Source: Streptomyces cellostaticus
Lineage (GTDB): Bacteria; Actinomycetota; Actinomycetes; Streptomycetales; Streptomycetaceae
NCBI RefSeq assembly: GCF_001513965.1
Contig: NZ_KQ948023.1
Span: 124,001 to 188,000, forward strand
Length of the DNA stretch: 64,000 nt
Direction of reading: 5' to 3'
In this document: positions 49,783-58,508 of the stretch, in pieces
Layout of the letters: every line of letters starts with the position of its first letter
How positions within the stretch are numbered: the first letter of the stretch is position 1
Notes under the pieces: generated by a model
What the model was told of the DNA's origin: nothing
The model's database searches: none
Seen by the model: only the letters and a program-made list of their open reading frames with translations
Position numbers and translations under genes: made by a program

Positions 49783-50157
49783 CTACTCGTCGATCAGTTC
49801 CACGCGTACAGGGTTGCCGTCCCGAACGGTCGCCAGAACAGCGGCGTCCCCGTCCACGCTTCCGAGGACGTTGCACGGGCTCGCGAGGCGGCACTCGTCG
49901 CCTCGCGAGATCGGTGTGGGTCCGTAGGGGAGGGCGAGGGCGTCGCCGTCCGTCCAGAAGGCCACTGTGCCGGGCTCCACGACCTGACGGGCGTCCGTTT
50001 CACGTGAAACAGACACACCCGTGTCGAAATAGACTTCCTGGCCCCAGGTGTGGGCGGTGGAGACGAGTGGCAGCGCCTTGCCGAGGGCCTGTGTGGTCGG
50101 CGTGTTCTCGAGGGTCGCGATGAGGTGGCCGGCAGGCCACGAGATCCGTATCTGCAT
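49783..50157 (-). CDS. Cyclophilin-like-fold protein (DUF3830-like)
   Basis: A 124-residue protein starting MQIRISWPAGHLIATLENTP, with YFDTGVSV and DGDALALPYGPTPIS blocks typical of the small cyclophilin-like barrel family. Function is unknown. An exact parS core (49997-50010) lies inside the gene and encodes VSRET. The ATG at 50157 is preferred over a TTG at 50166. It is convergent with the aminotransferase and divergent from cydA. Confidence 0.78.
   Translation of the reverse strand: MQIRISWPAGHLIATLENTPTTQALGKALPLVSTAHTWGQEVYFDTGVSVSRETDARQVVEPGTVAFWTDGDALALPYGPTPISRGDECRLASPCNVLGSVDGDAAVLATVRDGNPVRVELIDE
49996..50011. other. parS: parS site (inside cyclophilin-like CDS)
   Basis: CGTTTCACGTGAAACA has an exact 14-mer core. 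On the minus strand it is translated as VSRET in the cyclophilin-like protein. Confidence 0.93.
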
Positions 50158-50267
50158 GGAGCGCAATTCAACAATATGTTGAAGTCGCTGCCAAGGTCTT
50201 GACTCGAAGGCGAAGGGGGGACCCCCCTTCTGTTGCCGAAAATCAGTGCGTCATAATGGCTTGTGAA

Positions 50268-50283
50268 TGTGAACGCGTTCACA
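50268..50283. promoter_or_regulatory. Rex operator (ROP) of cydABDC
   Basis: TGTGAACGCGTTCACA is a perfect 16-bp palindrome matching the Rex operator consensus described for Streptomyces. It is flanked by a further half-site TTGTGAA on the left. It lies 82 bases upstream of the cydA start. Rex binds at low NADH/NAD+ and releases when NADH accumulates, so cytochrome bd is induced under oxygen limitation. Confidence 0.95.
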
Positions 50284-50364
50284 AGCGCGTCCGGTTGCTC
50301 CTGTGATGTGCGTGACAAAAGGGGTAAACCGCTCGCTAGCACGGCGAAGTTAGGAGCTGACGAC

Positions 50365-51873
50365 GTGGATTTGGCTTTGGCGCCGGAGACGCTGGCGCGC
50401 TGGCAGTTCGGCATCACCACCGTCTATCACTTCCTGTTCGTTCCGCTGACGATCTCCCTGGCCGCCCTCACGGCCGGGCTGCAGACGGCCTGGGTACGCA
50501 CGGAGAACGAGAAGTACCTCAGGGCGACGAAGTTCTGGGGCAAGCTTTTCCTGATCAACATTGCGATGGGTGTGGTCACCGGCATCGTGCAGGAGTTCCA
50601 GTTCGGCATGAACTGGTCGGACTACTCACGCTTCGTCGGTGACATCTTCGGCGCCCCGCTCGCCTTCGAGGCCCTGATCGCGTTCTTCTTCGAGTCCACC
50701 TTCATCGGCCTGTGGATCTTCGGCTGGGACAAGCTGCCCAAGAAGATCCATCTCGCCTGCATATGGATGGTCTCGATCGGCACGATCCTGTCGGCCTACT
50801 TCATCCTCGCGGCCAACTCCTGGATGCAGCACCCCGTCGGCTACAAGATCGACAAGGCGAGGGGGCGCGCCGAGCTGACCGACTTCTGGGCCGTGCTGAC
50901 CCAGAACACCGCGCTCAGCCAGGCCTTCCACACCCTGTCGGCGGCCTTCCTGACCGGCGGCGCCTTCATGGTGGGCATCGCCGCCTACCACCTGGCCCGC
51001 AAGAAGCACATCCGCGAGATGAAGACCTCGCTGCGGCTCGGCCTGGTCACCGTGGTCATCGCCGGTCTGCTCACCGCGGTCAGCGGTGACGTGCTCGGCA
51101 AGGTCATGTTCAAACAGCAGCCGATGAAGATGGCGGCCGCCGAGGCGCTGTGGGACGGCCAGAAGCCGGCGCCGTTCTCGATCTTCGCCTACGGCGACGT
51201 GGACAAGGGCCACAACACCGTCGCGATAGAGATCCCGGGCCTGCTGTCCTTCCTCGCCAACGACGACTTCACCTCGTATGTCCCCGGCATCAACGACGTG
51301 AACAAGTCCGAGCAGCAGAAGTTCGGGCCCGGCGACTACCGGCCCAACATCCCGGTGGCCTTCTGGGGCTTCCGTTGGATGATCGGCTTCGGCATGGCCT
51401 CCTTCGCCATCGGTCTCGCCGGGCTCTGGCTGACCCGCAAGAAGTTCATGCTGCCCAAGCACCTGAGGGTCGGCGACGACGAGGTGCCGCACCTGGTCCT
51501 GTTCAAGTACAAGGCGCTCGGCCCGAAGCTGACCACCTGGTACTGGCGCATCGCGATCTGGACCCTGGCCTTCCCGCTGATCGCCAACTCCTGGGGCTGG
51601 ATCTTCACCGAGATGGGCCGTCAGCCGTGGGTCGTCTACGGCGTCCTGCAGACCCGGGACGCGGTCTCCCCCGGTGTCTCCCAGGGCGAGATCCTCACCT
51701 CGATGATCGTCTTCACCACGCTGTACGCGATCCTCGCCGTGATCGAGGTCAAGCTGCTCGTGAAGTACGTCAAGGCCGGCCCGCCCGAGCTGACAGAGGC
51801 CGACCTCAACCCGCCCACGAAGATCGGCGGCGACACTCGTGACGCCGACAAGCCGATGGCCTTCTCGTACTAG
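50365..51873 (+). CDS. cydA: Cytochrome bd ubiquinol/menaquinol oxidase subunit I
   Basis: A 502-residue haem-binding subunit of the high-affinity terminal oxidase. The haem b595 ligand His is near the N-terminus in WQFGITTVYHFLFVPLTIS. Other conserved blocks are FQFGMNW, NSWMQHPVG and the quinol loop, which is of the short type. The GTG at 50365 has AGGAG eight bases upstream. It is first in the cydA-cydB-cydDC cluster and sits under a perfect Rex operator. Confidence 0.97.
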   Translation: MDLALAPETLARWQFGITTVYHFLFVPLTISLAALTAGLQTAWVRTENEKYLRATKFWGKLFLINIAMGVVTGIVQEFQFGMNWSDYSRFVGDIFGAPLAFEALIAFFFESTFIGLWIFGWDKLPKKIHLACIWMVSIGTILSAYFILAANSWMQHPVGYKIDKARGRAELTDFWAVLTQNTALSQAFHTLSAAFLTGGAFMVGIAAYHLARKKHIREMKTSLRLGLVTVVIAGLLTAVSGDVLGKVMFKQQPMKMAAAEALWDGQKPAPFSIFAYGDVDKGHNTVAIEIPGLLSFLANDDFTSYVPGINDVNKSEQQKFGPGDYRPNIPVAFWGFRWMIGFGMASFAIGLAGLWLTRKKFMLPKHLRVGDDEVPHLVLFKYKALGPKLTTWYWRIAIWTLAFPLIANSWGWIFTEMGRQPWVVYGVLQTRDAVSPGVSQGEILTSMIVFTTLYAILAVIEVKLLVKYVKAGPPELTEADLNPPTKIGGDTRDADKPMAFSY

Positions 51874-51888
51874 GCCGAGGGGACAGTC

Positions 51889-52905
51889 ATGGAACTTCAC
51901 GACGTCTGGTTCGTCCTGATCGCCGTCCTGTGGACCGGCTACTTCTTCCTGGAGGGTTTCGACTTCGGAGTCGGCATCCTCACCAAGCTGCTGGCCCGGA
52001 ACCGGCCCGAGCGCCGGGTGCTGATCAACACCATCGGGCCCGTCTGGGACGGCAACGAGGTGTGGCTGCTCACGGCGGGCGGTGCCACCTTCGCCGCTTT
52101 CCCCGAGTGGTACGCCACCCTCTTCTCCGGCTTCTACCTGCCCCTGCTGGTCATCCTGGTCTGCCTGATCGTCCGGGGCGTCGCCTTCGAGTACCGGGCG
52201 AAGCGGCCCGAGGAGAACTGGCAGCGCAACTGGGAGACGGCCATCTTCTGGACCTCGCTCATCCCGGCGTTCCTGTGGGGCGTGGCCTTCGGGAACATCG
52301 TGCGGGGCGTGAAGATCGACCAGCACTTCGAGTACGTCGGCAGCCTCGGGGACCTGTTCAACCCCTACGCCGTGCTCGGCGGTCTGGTGACGCTCACCCT
52401 GTTCACCTTCCACGGAGCGGTGTTCACCGCGCTCAAGACGGTGGGTGACATCCGGCTGCGGGCGCGCAGGCTGGCGTTGTGGGTCGGTCTCGTCACTGCT
52501 GTTCTGGCCCTCGGCTTCCTGCTCTGGACGCAGGCCCACAGCGGGGACGACAAGAGCCTGGTGGCCCTGATCGTCGCGGTTGTAGCCCTGGTGGCCGCTC
52601 TGGTGGCCAATCAGGCGGGGCGCGAGGGCTGGGCATTCGCGCTGTCCGGTCTGACCATCGTGGCGTCCGTGGCGATGTTGTTCCTGTCGCTCTTCCCGAA
52701 CGTCATGCCGTCCACGCTCAACGGGGACTGGAGCCTCACCGTCACCAACGCCTCGTCGAGCCCGTACACCCTGAAGATCATGACGTGGTGCGCGGCCATC
52801 GCCACGCCGCTCGTCCTGCTGTACCAGAGCTGGACCTACTGGGTGTTCCGCAAGCGGATCGGTACGCAGCACATCGCTCCTGACGCTGCCGGCGCCGCAC
52901 ACTGA
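51889..52905 (+). CDS. cydB: Cytochrome bd oxidase subunit II
   Basis: A 338-residue integral membrane subunit with about nine helices. The N-terminus MELHDVWFVLIAVLWTGYFFLEGFDFGVG is the CydB signature, and GPVWDGNEVWLLTAGGATFAAFP is highly conserved. It lies 15 bases after cydA with a GAGG site. The following intergenic region carries two parS sites, the first inside a terminator-like palindrome. Confidence 0.97.
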   Translation: MELHDVWFVLIAVLWTGYFFLEGFDFGVGILTKLLARNRPERRVLINTIGPVWDGNEVWLLTAGGATFAAFPEWYATLFSGFYLPLLVILVCLIVRGVAFEYRAKRPEENWQRNWETAIFWTSLIPAFLWGVAFGNIVRGVKIDQHFEYVGSLGDLFNPYAVLGGLVTLTLFTFHGAVFTALKTVGDIRLRARRLALWVGLVTAVLALGFLLWTQAHSGDDKSLVALIVAVVALVAALVANQAGREGWAFALSGLTIVASVAMLFLSLFPNVMPSTLNGDWSLTVTNASSSPYTLKIMTWCAAIATPLVLLYQSWTYWVFRKRIGTQHIAPDAAGAAH

Positions 52906-52912
52906 GTCCGCC

Positions 52913-52942
52913 GAGGGTGTGTTTCACGTGAAACACACCCTC
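52913..52942. terminator. parS: 30-bp perfect palindrome with parS at its core (52920-52935)
   Basis: The exact parS 16-mer is extended by seven matching bases on each side (GAGGGTG/CACCCTC). It lies seven bases after the cydB stop and in front of cydDC, where it could terminate or attenuate cydAB transcription. It is the third parS-centred hairpin in the window. Confidence 0.8.
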
Positions 52943-52955
52943 TGGACCGAAGGGC

Positions 52956-55900
52956 ATGTTTCACGTGAAACCGATCGATCCGCGCCTGCTGCGATACGCC
53001 CGCGCCACCCGCTTCTTTCTGGTGGCGGTCGTCGGTCTGGGGGCCCTCGGGGCCGGGCTGGTCATCGCCCAGGCGATGCTCATCGCCGAGGTGGTGGTCG
53101 GAGCGTTCCAGCATGGGCAGTCGGTCGCCGAACTGCGCACTCCCCTGTTGCTGTTGGCTGCCGTGGCCGTGGGCCGGTCGGCTGTCGCGTGGCTCACCGA
53201 ACTCGCGGCACACCGCGCGAGCGCGGCCGTGAAATCGGAGCTGCGCGGGCGGCTGCTGGAGCGCGCCGCTCAGCTGGGCCCCGGGTGGCTGAGCGGTCAG
53301 CGGACCGGCTCACTGGTCACCCTGGCCACACGCGGGGTGGACGCACTGGACGACTACTTCTCGCGCTATCTCCCCCAGTTGGGACTCGCCGTGGTCGTCC
53401 CGGTCGCCGTGCTGGCGCGGGTCGTCACCGAGGACTGGGTGTCGGCGGCGATGATCGTCGGCACTCTGCCGCTGATCCCCCTCTTCATGGTGCTGATCGG
53501 GTGGGCCACGCAGTCCCGGATGGACCGTCAGTGGCGGCTGCTGTCCCGGCTCTCCGGCCACTTCCTGGACGTGGTCGCCGGGCTGCCCACGCTGAAGGTG
53601 TTCGGCCGGGCCAAGGCCCAGGCCGACTCCATTCGCCGGATCACCGGCGAGTACCGCCAGGCCACGATGCGCACCCTGCGGATCGCCTTCCTCTCGTCCT
53701 TCGCCCTGGAATTGCTGGCCACGCTGTCGGTGGCGCTGGTCGCCGTGACGATCGGCATGCGCCTCGTACACGGCGACATGGACCTGTACATCGGCCTGGT
53801 CATCCTGGTGCTGGCGCCCGAGGCGTATCTGCCGCTGCGCCAGGTGGGCGCGCAGTACCACGCGGCGGCGGAGGGGCTCGCCGCGGCCGAGGAGATCTTC
53901 GCCGTCCTGGAGACACCGGTCCCGGCGTCGGGGACCGCGGCGGTGCCTGCGGGACCGGTGGCCTTCGACGGGGTGACGGTCCGCTATCCGGGGCGGTCGG
54001 CGGATGCCGTGACCGACGTGTCCTTCGCTGTGGAGCCCGGCGAGACCGTGGCGCTCGTGGGGCCGAGCGGTGCGGGCAAGTCGACGTTGTTGAACGTGTT
54101 GCTGGGGTTCGTGCGGCCGGCCGAGGGCCGGGTGCGGGTCGGGGGAGCCGATCTCACGGACGTCGACCTGGAGCAGTGGCGGTCGCGGATCGCTTGGGTG
54201 CCGCAGCTGCCGCACCTGTACGCCGGGACCATCGCCGAGAACGTACGGCTGTCCCGGCCCGACGCGGATGACACCGCCGTGTACGGGGCCCTGCGGGACG
54301 CCGGGGCGCTGGAGTTCGTGGAGGCGCTGCCCGAGGGAATCGGCACGGTGCTCGGGGAGGACGGGGCCGGGCTGTCCGCCGGCCAGCGGCAACGGCTCGC
54401 GCTGGCCCGGGCCTTCCTCGCCGACCGGCCCGTGCTGCTGCTGGACGAGCCGACGGCCGCGCTGGACGGGGCGACGGAGGCCGAGGTCGTGGCAGCGGTG
54501 CGGCGCCTCGCGGTGGGCCGCACGGTGCTGCTGGTGGTGCACCGGCCGGCGCTGCTGGACGTGGCCGACCGGGTGGTGCGGCTGGACCTCCCCGAGTCGC
54601 CCATGGCCGAGTCGGCCGCCGCCGTGGCCGCCGTACACCACGGCTCCGGCACGCGCTCTTTCGAAGCGAGGAGCCCTGCCGAGGAGCCCGCAACCGGCGT
54701 CACCGCGCCTCGGCGGCGTGTCCTGGCCCGGGTCAGGGCCCTGGCCGGTCCCCGGCGCGGACGGCTGCTCCTCGCGCTGCTGCTCGGGAGCCTGGCGCTC
54801 GGCAGTGCTGTCGGGCTGATGGCCACCTCCGGCTGGCTCATCTCGCGGGGCTCGCAACAGCCGCCGGTGCTCTATCTGATGGTGGCCGTGACGGCGACGC
54901 GGGCCTTCGGGATCGGGCGGGCCGTTTTCCGGTACGCCGAGCGGCTGGTGTCGCACGACGCCGTGCTGCGGATGCTGGCCGACACCCGGGTCGCCGTCTA
55001 TCGGCGCCTGGAGCGGCTGGCGCCCGCAGGGCTGCGGTCTGCCCGCCGCGGCGATCTGCTCACCCGGCTGGTCGCCGATGTGGACGCACTCCAGGACTAC
55101 TGGCTGCGCTGGCTGTTGCCCGCCGGGGTCGCGGTGGCCGTCTCGACCGCCTCGGTCGCCTTCATGGCCTGGCTGCTGCCGGAGGCCGGGGCCGCGCTCG
55201 CTGCGGGCCTCCTGTTGGCCGGCGCCGGTGTCCCCGTGATCACCGCGGCCGCGGCCCGGCGTGCCGAGCGGCGGCTGGCGCCCGCCCGGGGCGTGCTCGC
55301 GACCCGCGTGACCGACCTGCTCACCGGCACCGCCGAGCTGACCGTCGCCGGGGCGTTGCCGGACCGTACGGCCGCGGCCGGGCAGGCCGACGGCACACTC
55401 ACCCGGATCGCCTCGCGCGCCGCCACGGTCACCGCGCTCGGCGACGGCCTCACCGCCTTGATCTCCGGCCTGACCGTCACCGCCACCGCGCTGCTGGGCG
55501 CCCAGGCGGTGGCCGCGGGCAGGCTCGGCGGCGTGGCGATGGCCGTGGTGGTCCTCACCCCGCTGGCCGCCTTCGAGGCCGTACTGGGGCTGCCGCTCGC
55601 CGTGCGCTTCCGGCAGCGGGTGCGGCACAGCGCGGAGCGCGTGTACGAGGTGCTGGACGCCCCGGAGCCCGTACGGGAGCCGGAGCGGCCCCGGCAGGCG
55701 CCCGCCACGCCCTTCCCGGTCGTGGTCAAGGGCCTGGCCGCCCGGCACGCGGGGCAGCACCGGGACGCGCTCGCCGGGCTCGACCTCACGCTGGAACAGG
55801 GGCGCCGGATCGCCGTGGTCGGGCCGTCCGGCTCCGGCAAGACGACCCTCGCCCAGGTCCTGCTGCGCTTCCTCGACCCACAATCCGGCTCGTACACGCT

Positions 55901-56462
55901 CGCCGGTGTGGACGCGTACGCGCTGGCCGGTGACGACGTACGCCGGCTCGTCGGACTGTGCGCCCAGGACGCGCACCTCTTCGACAGCAGCGTGCGCGAG
56001 AACCTGCTGCTCGCCCGGAAGGACGCCACCGAGACCGACCTGCGCGACGCGCTGGCCCGGGCCCGGCTGCTGGACTGGGTGGACGGGCTGCCGGACGGCC
56101 TGGACACGCTCGTCGGCGAGCACGGGGCGCGGCTGTCCGGTGGGCAGCGGCAGCGCCTCGCGCTGGCCCGCGCACTACTCGCCGACTTCCCGGTTCTCGT
56201 CCTGGACGAGCCCGCCGAGCACCTGGACCTGCCGACGGCGGACGCGCTCACCGCGGATCTGCTGGCCGCCACCGAGGGCCGTACGACACTGCTGATCACC
56301 CACCGGCTGGCGGGGCTCGACGCGGTGGACGAGGTGGTCGTGCTCGATGCGGGTCGGGTGGTGCAGCGGGGACCGTACGCGGAGCTGGCCGCTGTGGACG
56401 GGCCGCTGCGCGCGATGGCGCGCCGGGAGGCGGCGGCGGAGTCGCCGGCGGGGGCGCGGTGA
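52956..56462 (+). CDS. cydDC: Fused CydD-CydC ABC transporter
   Basis: A 1168-residue fusion of the two half-transporters needed to assemble cytochrome bd, exporting thiols or haem-related molecules. The order is TMD1, NBD1 (Walker A GPSGAGKSTL, signature LSAGQRQRLALARA, LLLDEPTAALD), TMD2 from about residue 600 (GSAVGLMATSGWLISRGS), and NBD2 (GPSGSGKTTLAQVLL, LSGGQRQRLALARA, LVLDEPAEHLD). The start ATG overlaps a parS site, so the N-terminus MFHVKP is dictated by the centromere sequence. The GAAGGG site is unusually close to the ATG. Confidence 0.96.
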   Translation: MFHVKPIDPRLLRYARATRFFLVAVVGLGALGAGLVIAQAMLIAEVVVGAFQHGQSVAELRTPLLLLAAVAVGRSAVAWLTELAAHRASAAVKSELRGRLLERAAQLGPGWLSGQRTGSLVTLATRGVDALDDYFSRYLPQLGLAVVVPVAVLARVVTEDWVSAAMIVGTLPLIPLFMVLIGWATQSRMDRQWRLLSRLSGHFLDVVAGLPTLKVFGRAKAQADSIRRITGEYRQATMRTLRIAFLSSFALELLATLSVALVAVTIGMRLVHGDMDLYIGLVILVLAPEAYLPLRQVGAQYHAAAEGLAAAEEIFAVLETPVPASGTAAVPAGPVAFDGVTVRYPGRSADAVTDVSFAVEPGETVALVGPSGAGKSTLLNVLLGFVRPAEGRVRVGGADLTDVDLEQWRSRIAWVPQLPHLYAGTIAENVRLSRPDADDTAVYGALRDAGALEFVEALPEGIGTVLGEDGAGLSAGQRQRLALARAFLADRPVLLLDEPTAALDGATEAEVVAAVRRLAVGRTVLLVVHRPALLDVADRVVRLDLPESPMAESAAAVAAVHHGSGTRSFEARSPAEEPATGVTAPRRRVLARVRALAGPRRGRLLLALLLGSLALGSAVGLMATSGWLISRGSQQPPVLYLMVAVTATRAFGIGRAVFRYAERLVSHDAVLRMLADTRVAVYRRLERLAPAGLRSARRGDLLTRLVADVDALQDYWLRWLLPAGVAVAVSTASVAFMAWLLPEAGAALAAGLLLAGAGVPVITAAAARRAERRLAPARGVLATRVTDLLTGTAELTVAGALPDRTAAAGQADGTLTRIASRAATVTALGDGLTALISGLTVTATALLGAQAVAAGRLGGVAMAVVVLTPLAAFEAVLGLPLAVRFRQRVRHSAERVYEVLDAPEPVREPERPRQAPATPFPVVVKGLAARHAGQHRDALAGLDLTLEQGRRIAVVGPSGSGKTTLAQVLLRFLDPQSGSYTLAGVDAYALAGDDVRRLVGLCAQDAHLFDSSVRENLLLARKDATETDLRDALARARLLDWVDGLPDGLDTLVGEHGARLSGGQRQRLALARALLADFPVLVLDEPAEHLDLPTADALTADLLAATEGRTTLLITHRLAGLDAVDEVVVLDAGRVVQRGPYAELAAVDGPLRAMARREAAAESPAGAR
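52957..52972. other. parS: parS site overlapping the cydDC start codon
   Basis: TGTTTCACGTGAAACC has an exact 14-mer core beginning inside the ATG of cydDC (52956-52958). It is 37 bases from the parS centred in the preceding palindrome. Confidence 0.95.
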
Positions 56463-56615
56463 CGGCCGCCCCCTCGCCGCCCGCCGCCTGCGGGTGCCGC
56501 AGCTGCTGGGGGCGATGCGGTCCGTGGGCAGCGGGCTGGAACTGAACTCCACGACGGACGGGCGCCAGGGGCTGCTCGGCGCGCTCATCCTCGTCGGCCG
56601 GCGCCGGGGGCGGGG

Positions 56616-57503
56616 TCAGACGCGTCCGGTGAGCATCCGCTCGATCACGACCGCCACCCCGTCCTCGTTGTTGGCGACCGTGCGACCCGAGGCCGCGGCG
56701 ACGACGTCCGGGTGGGCGTTGCCCATCGCGTACGACCGGCCGGCCCAGGTCAGCATCTCGACGTCGTTGGGCATGTCCCCGAAGGCGACGACCTCCGCGG
56801 GCGAGATGCCGCGCTCGGCGCAGCACAGGGCCAGCGTGCTGGCCTTGGAGACGTCGGGGCCGCTGAGTTCCAGCAGGGCGCTGGGGCTGGAACGGGTGAC
56901 GTTGGCGCGGTCGCCGATCGCGAGGCGGGCGAGGGCGAGGAAGGCGTCCGGGTCGAGGTCGGGGTGGTAGGCGAGGATCTTGAGGACGGGCTGGTCGGCG
57001 TCCGGGCCGTCGGCGGCGAGGAGAGCCTCGGCGGGCAGCAGGTTGTCCGGTATCTCCATGTGCAGCTTGGGATAGGCGGGTTCCTGGTGGAAGCCGTACG
57101 TCTGCTCGACCGCGAAGACCGTGCCGGGTACCGCGTCGCGCAACAGCCGTACGGCGTCCAGCGCGTTCTGCCGGGCCAGCTCGCGCACCTTCACGAACCG
57201 GTGGGCACCGGGGCCGCCGTGCAGGTCGACGACGGCGGCGCCGTTGCCGCAGATGGCCAGGCCGTGGCCGTGGACGTGGTCGCTGACGACGTCCATCCAG
57301 CGGGCCGGGCGGCCGGTGACGAAGAAGACCTCGACGCCCGCCTCCTCGGCGGCGGCCAGCGCGGCGACCGTCCTCGGGGAGACCGACTTGTCGTCGCGCA
57401 GCAGAGTGCCGTCGAGGTCGGTGGCGATCAGCCGCGGCCGTAGGGCGGCGGCCGGGGTCCCGGGCTGTCTGGTCGCTGAGGTCACCCGGCCATTCTCGCG
57501 CAT
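56616..57503 (-). CDS. HAD-superfamily (Cof-type) phosphatase
   Basis: A 295-residue hydrolase of the Cof/YbiV-like HAD-IIB group. Motif I is IATDLDGTLLRDD, motif II is the Thr in FFVTGRPARW, and motifs III/IV are the Lys in DVSKASTLAL and AFGDMPNDVEML. It dephosphorylates sugar or cofactor phosphates, and the exact substrate is unknown. The ATG at 57503 is used, and a GTG at 57485 is possible. A 567-residue open frame extending upstream is only the antisense reading of the next gene. Confidence 0.85.
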   Translation of the reverse strand: MRENGRVTSATRQPGTPAAALRPRLIATDLDGTLLRDDKSVSPRTVAALAAAEEAGVEVFFVTGRPARWMDVVSDHVHGHGLAICGNGAAVVDLHGGPGAHRFVKVRELARQNALDAVRLLRDAVPGTVFAVEQTYGFHQEPAYPKLHMEIPDNLLPAEALLAADGPDADQPVLKILAYHPDLDPDAFLALARLAIGDRANVTRSSPSALLELSGPDVSKASTLALCCAERGISPAEVVAFGDMPNDVEMLTWAGRSYAMGNAHPDVVAAASGRTVANNEDGVAVVIERMLTGRV

Positions 57504-57562
57504 ATGCCCGCACGGCCGTGCGGGAGTCCGCACAGATGAGTCCATGGACACATCGCTCCCGG

Positions 57563-58465
57563 TCACGGCAGTTGGGCGAGTGCCTCCAGGGCGATCTGCT
57601 CGAAGACCTTCTCGTCCGCGGCGAAGTCGGAGTCGGGGATGGGCCAGTGGATCACGATCTCGGTGAAGCCCAACTCCTGGTGGCGGCCCGCGAAGTCCAC
57701 GAAGGCGTCCAGGGACTGCAGCGGCCGGCCGCGGTCCGGGGTGAAACCGGTGAGCAGGACCTTGTCCAGCCCGGCCACGTCCCGGCCGGCCGCCGCGCAC
57801 GCCTCGGACAGCTTCTCCGCCTGGCCGCGCAGCGCCTCGACCGACTGCTCCGGGGTGCCGTTCTCGTACAGCTTCGGGTCGCCGGTGGTCACCCACGCCT
57901 GTCCGTACCGAGCGGCGAGCTTCAGTCCGCGCGGGCCGGTGGCCGCCACCGCGAAGGGCAGCCGGGGCCGCTGGACGCAGCCGGGTATGTTGCGCGCCTC
58001 GTGCGCCGAGTAGAACCGGCCCTCGGACGACACGGCGTCCTCGGTGAGCAGCCGGTCGAGCAGCGGCACGAACTCGGCGAGCCGGTCGGCGCGTTCGCGC
58101 GGCGTCCAGGGCTCCTGGCCGAGGGCCGTGGCGTCGAAGCCCGTGCCGCCCGCGCCGATGCCCAGGGTGATGCGGCCGCCGGAGATGTCGTCCAGGGAGA
58201 TCAGTTCCTTGGCGAGGGTCACCGGGTGCCGGAAGTTCGGCGAGGTGACCAGCGTGCCCAGGCGGAGCCGGTCGGTGGCGGCCGCGGCGGCGGTCAGCGT
58301 CGGTACGGCACCGAACCACGGGCCGTCGCGGAAGCTGCGCCAGGACAGGTGGTCGTAGGTGTACGCGGTGTGGAAACCGAGCTGCTCGGCCCGCACCCAG
58401 GCCGAACGGCCGCCCTCGCTCCAGCGGCGGTACGGCAGGATCACGGTGCTCAGACGCAGACTCAT
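57563..58465 (-). CDS. LLM-class flavin-dependent oxidoreductase
   Basis: A 300-residue luciferase-like monooxygenase-fold protein, with YDHLSWRSFRDGPWFG, LGTLVTSPNFRHPVTLAKELISLD and GRITLGIGAGGTGFDATAL typical of the F420/FMN-dependent group. It probably uses F420 or reduced flavin, and the substrate is unknown. The ATG at 58465 (MSLRLSTVILPYRRW) is preferred over an upstream frame. It lies 59 bases upstream of the HAD gene on the same strand. Confidence 0.87.
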   Translation of the reverse strand: MSLRLSTVILPYRRWSEGGRSAWVRAEQLGFHTAYTYDHLSWRSFRDGPWFGAVPTLTAAAAATDRLRLGTLVTSPNFRHPVTLAKELISLDDISGGRITLGIGAGGTGFDATALGQEPWTPRERADRLAEFVPLLDRLLTEDAVSSEGRFYSAHEARNIPGCVQRPRLPFAVAATGPRGLKLAARYGQAWVTTGDPKLYENGTPEQSVEALRGQAEKLSEACAAAGRDVAGLDKVLLTGFTPDRGRPLQSLDAFVDFAGRHQELGFTEIVIHWPIPDSDFAADEKVFEQIALEALAQLP

Positions 58466-58508
58466 GCGCCCGAGACTACGGCGACCCACGGACAATGACC
58501 GAAAGCGG

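Noticed and set aside
50626..52902. 758-residue minus-strand open frame
   Set aside because: Antisense shadow of cydA and cydB, which have clear motifs, ribosome sites and a Rex operator.
53310..56123. 937-residue minus-strand open frame
   Set aside because: Antisense shadow of cydDC; low-complexity composition and no recognisable domain.
56616..58319. 567-residue frame suggesting a fusion of the HAD protein with an N-terminal domain
   Set aside because: The upstream half overlaps the LLM oxidoreductase in another frame of the same strand; the HAD domain starts at about 57503.
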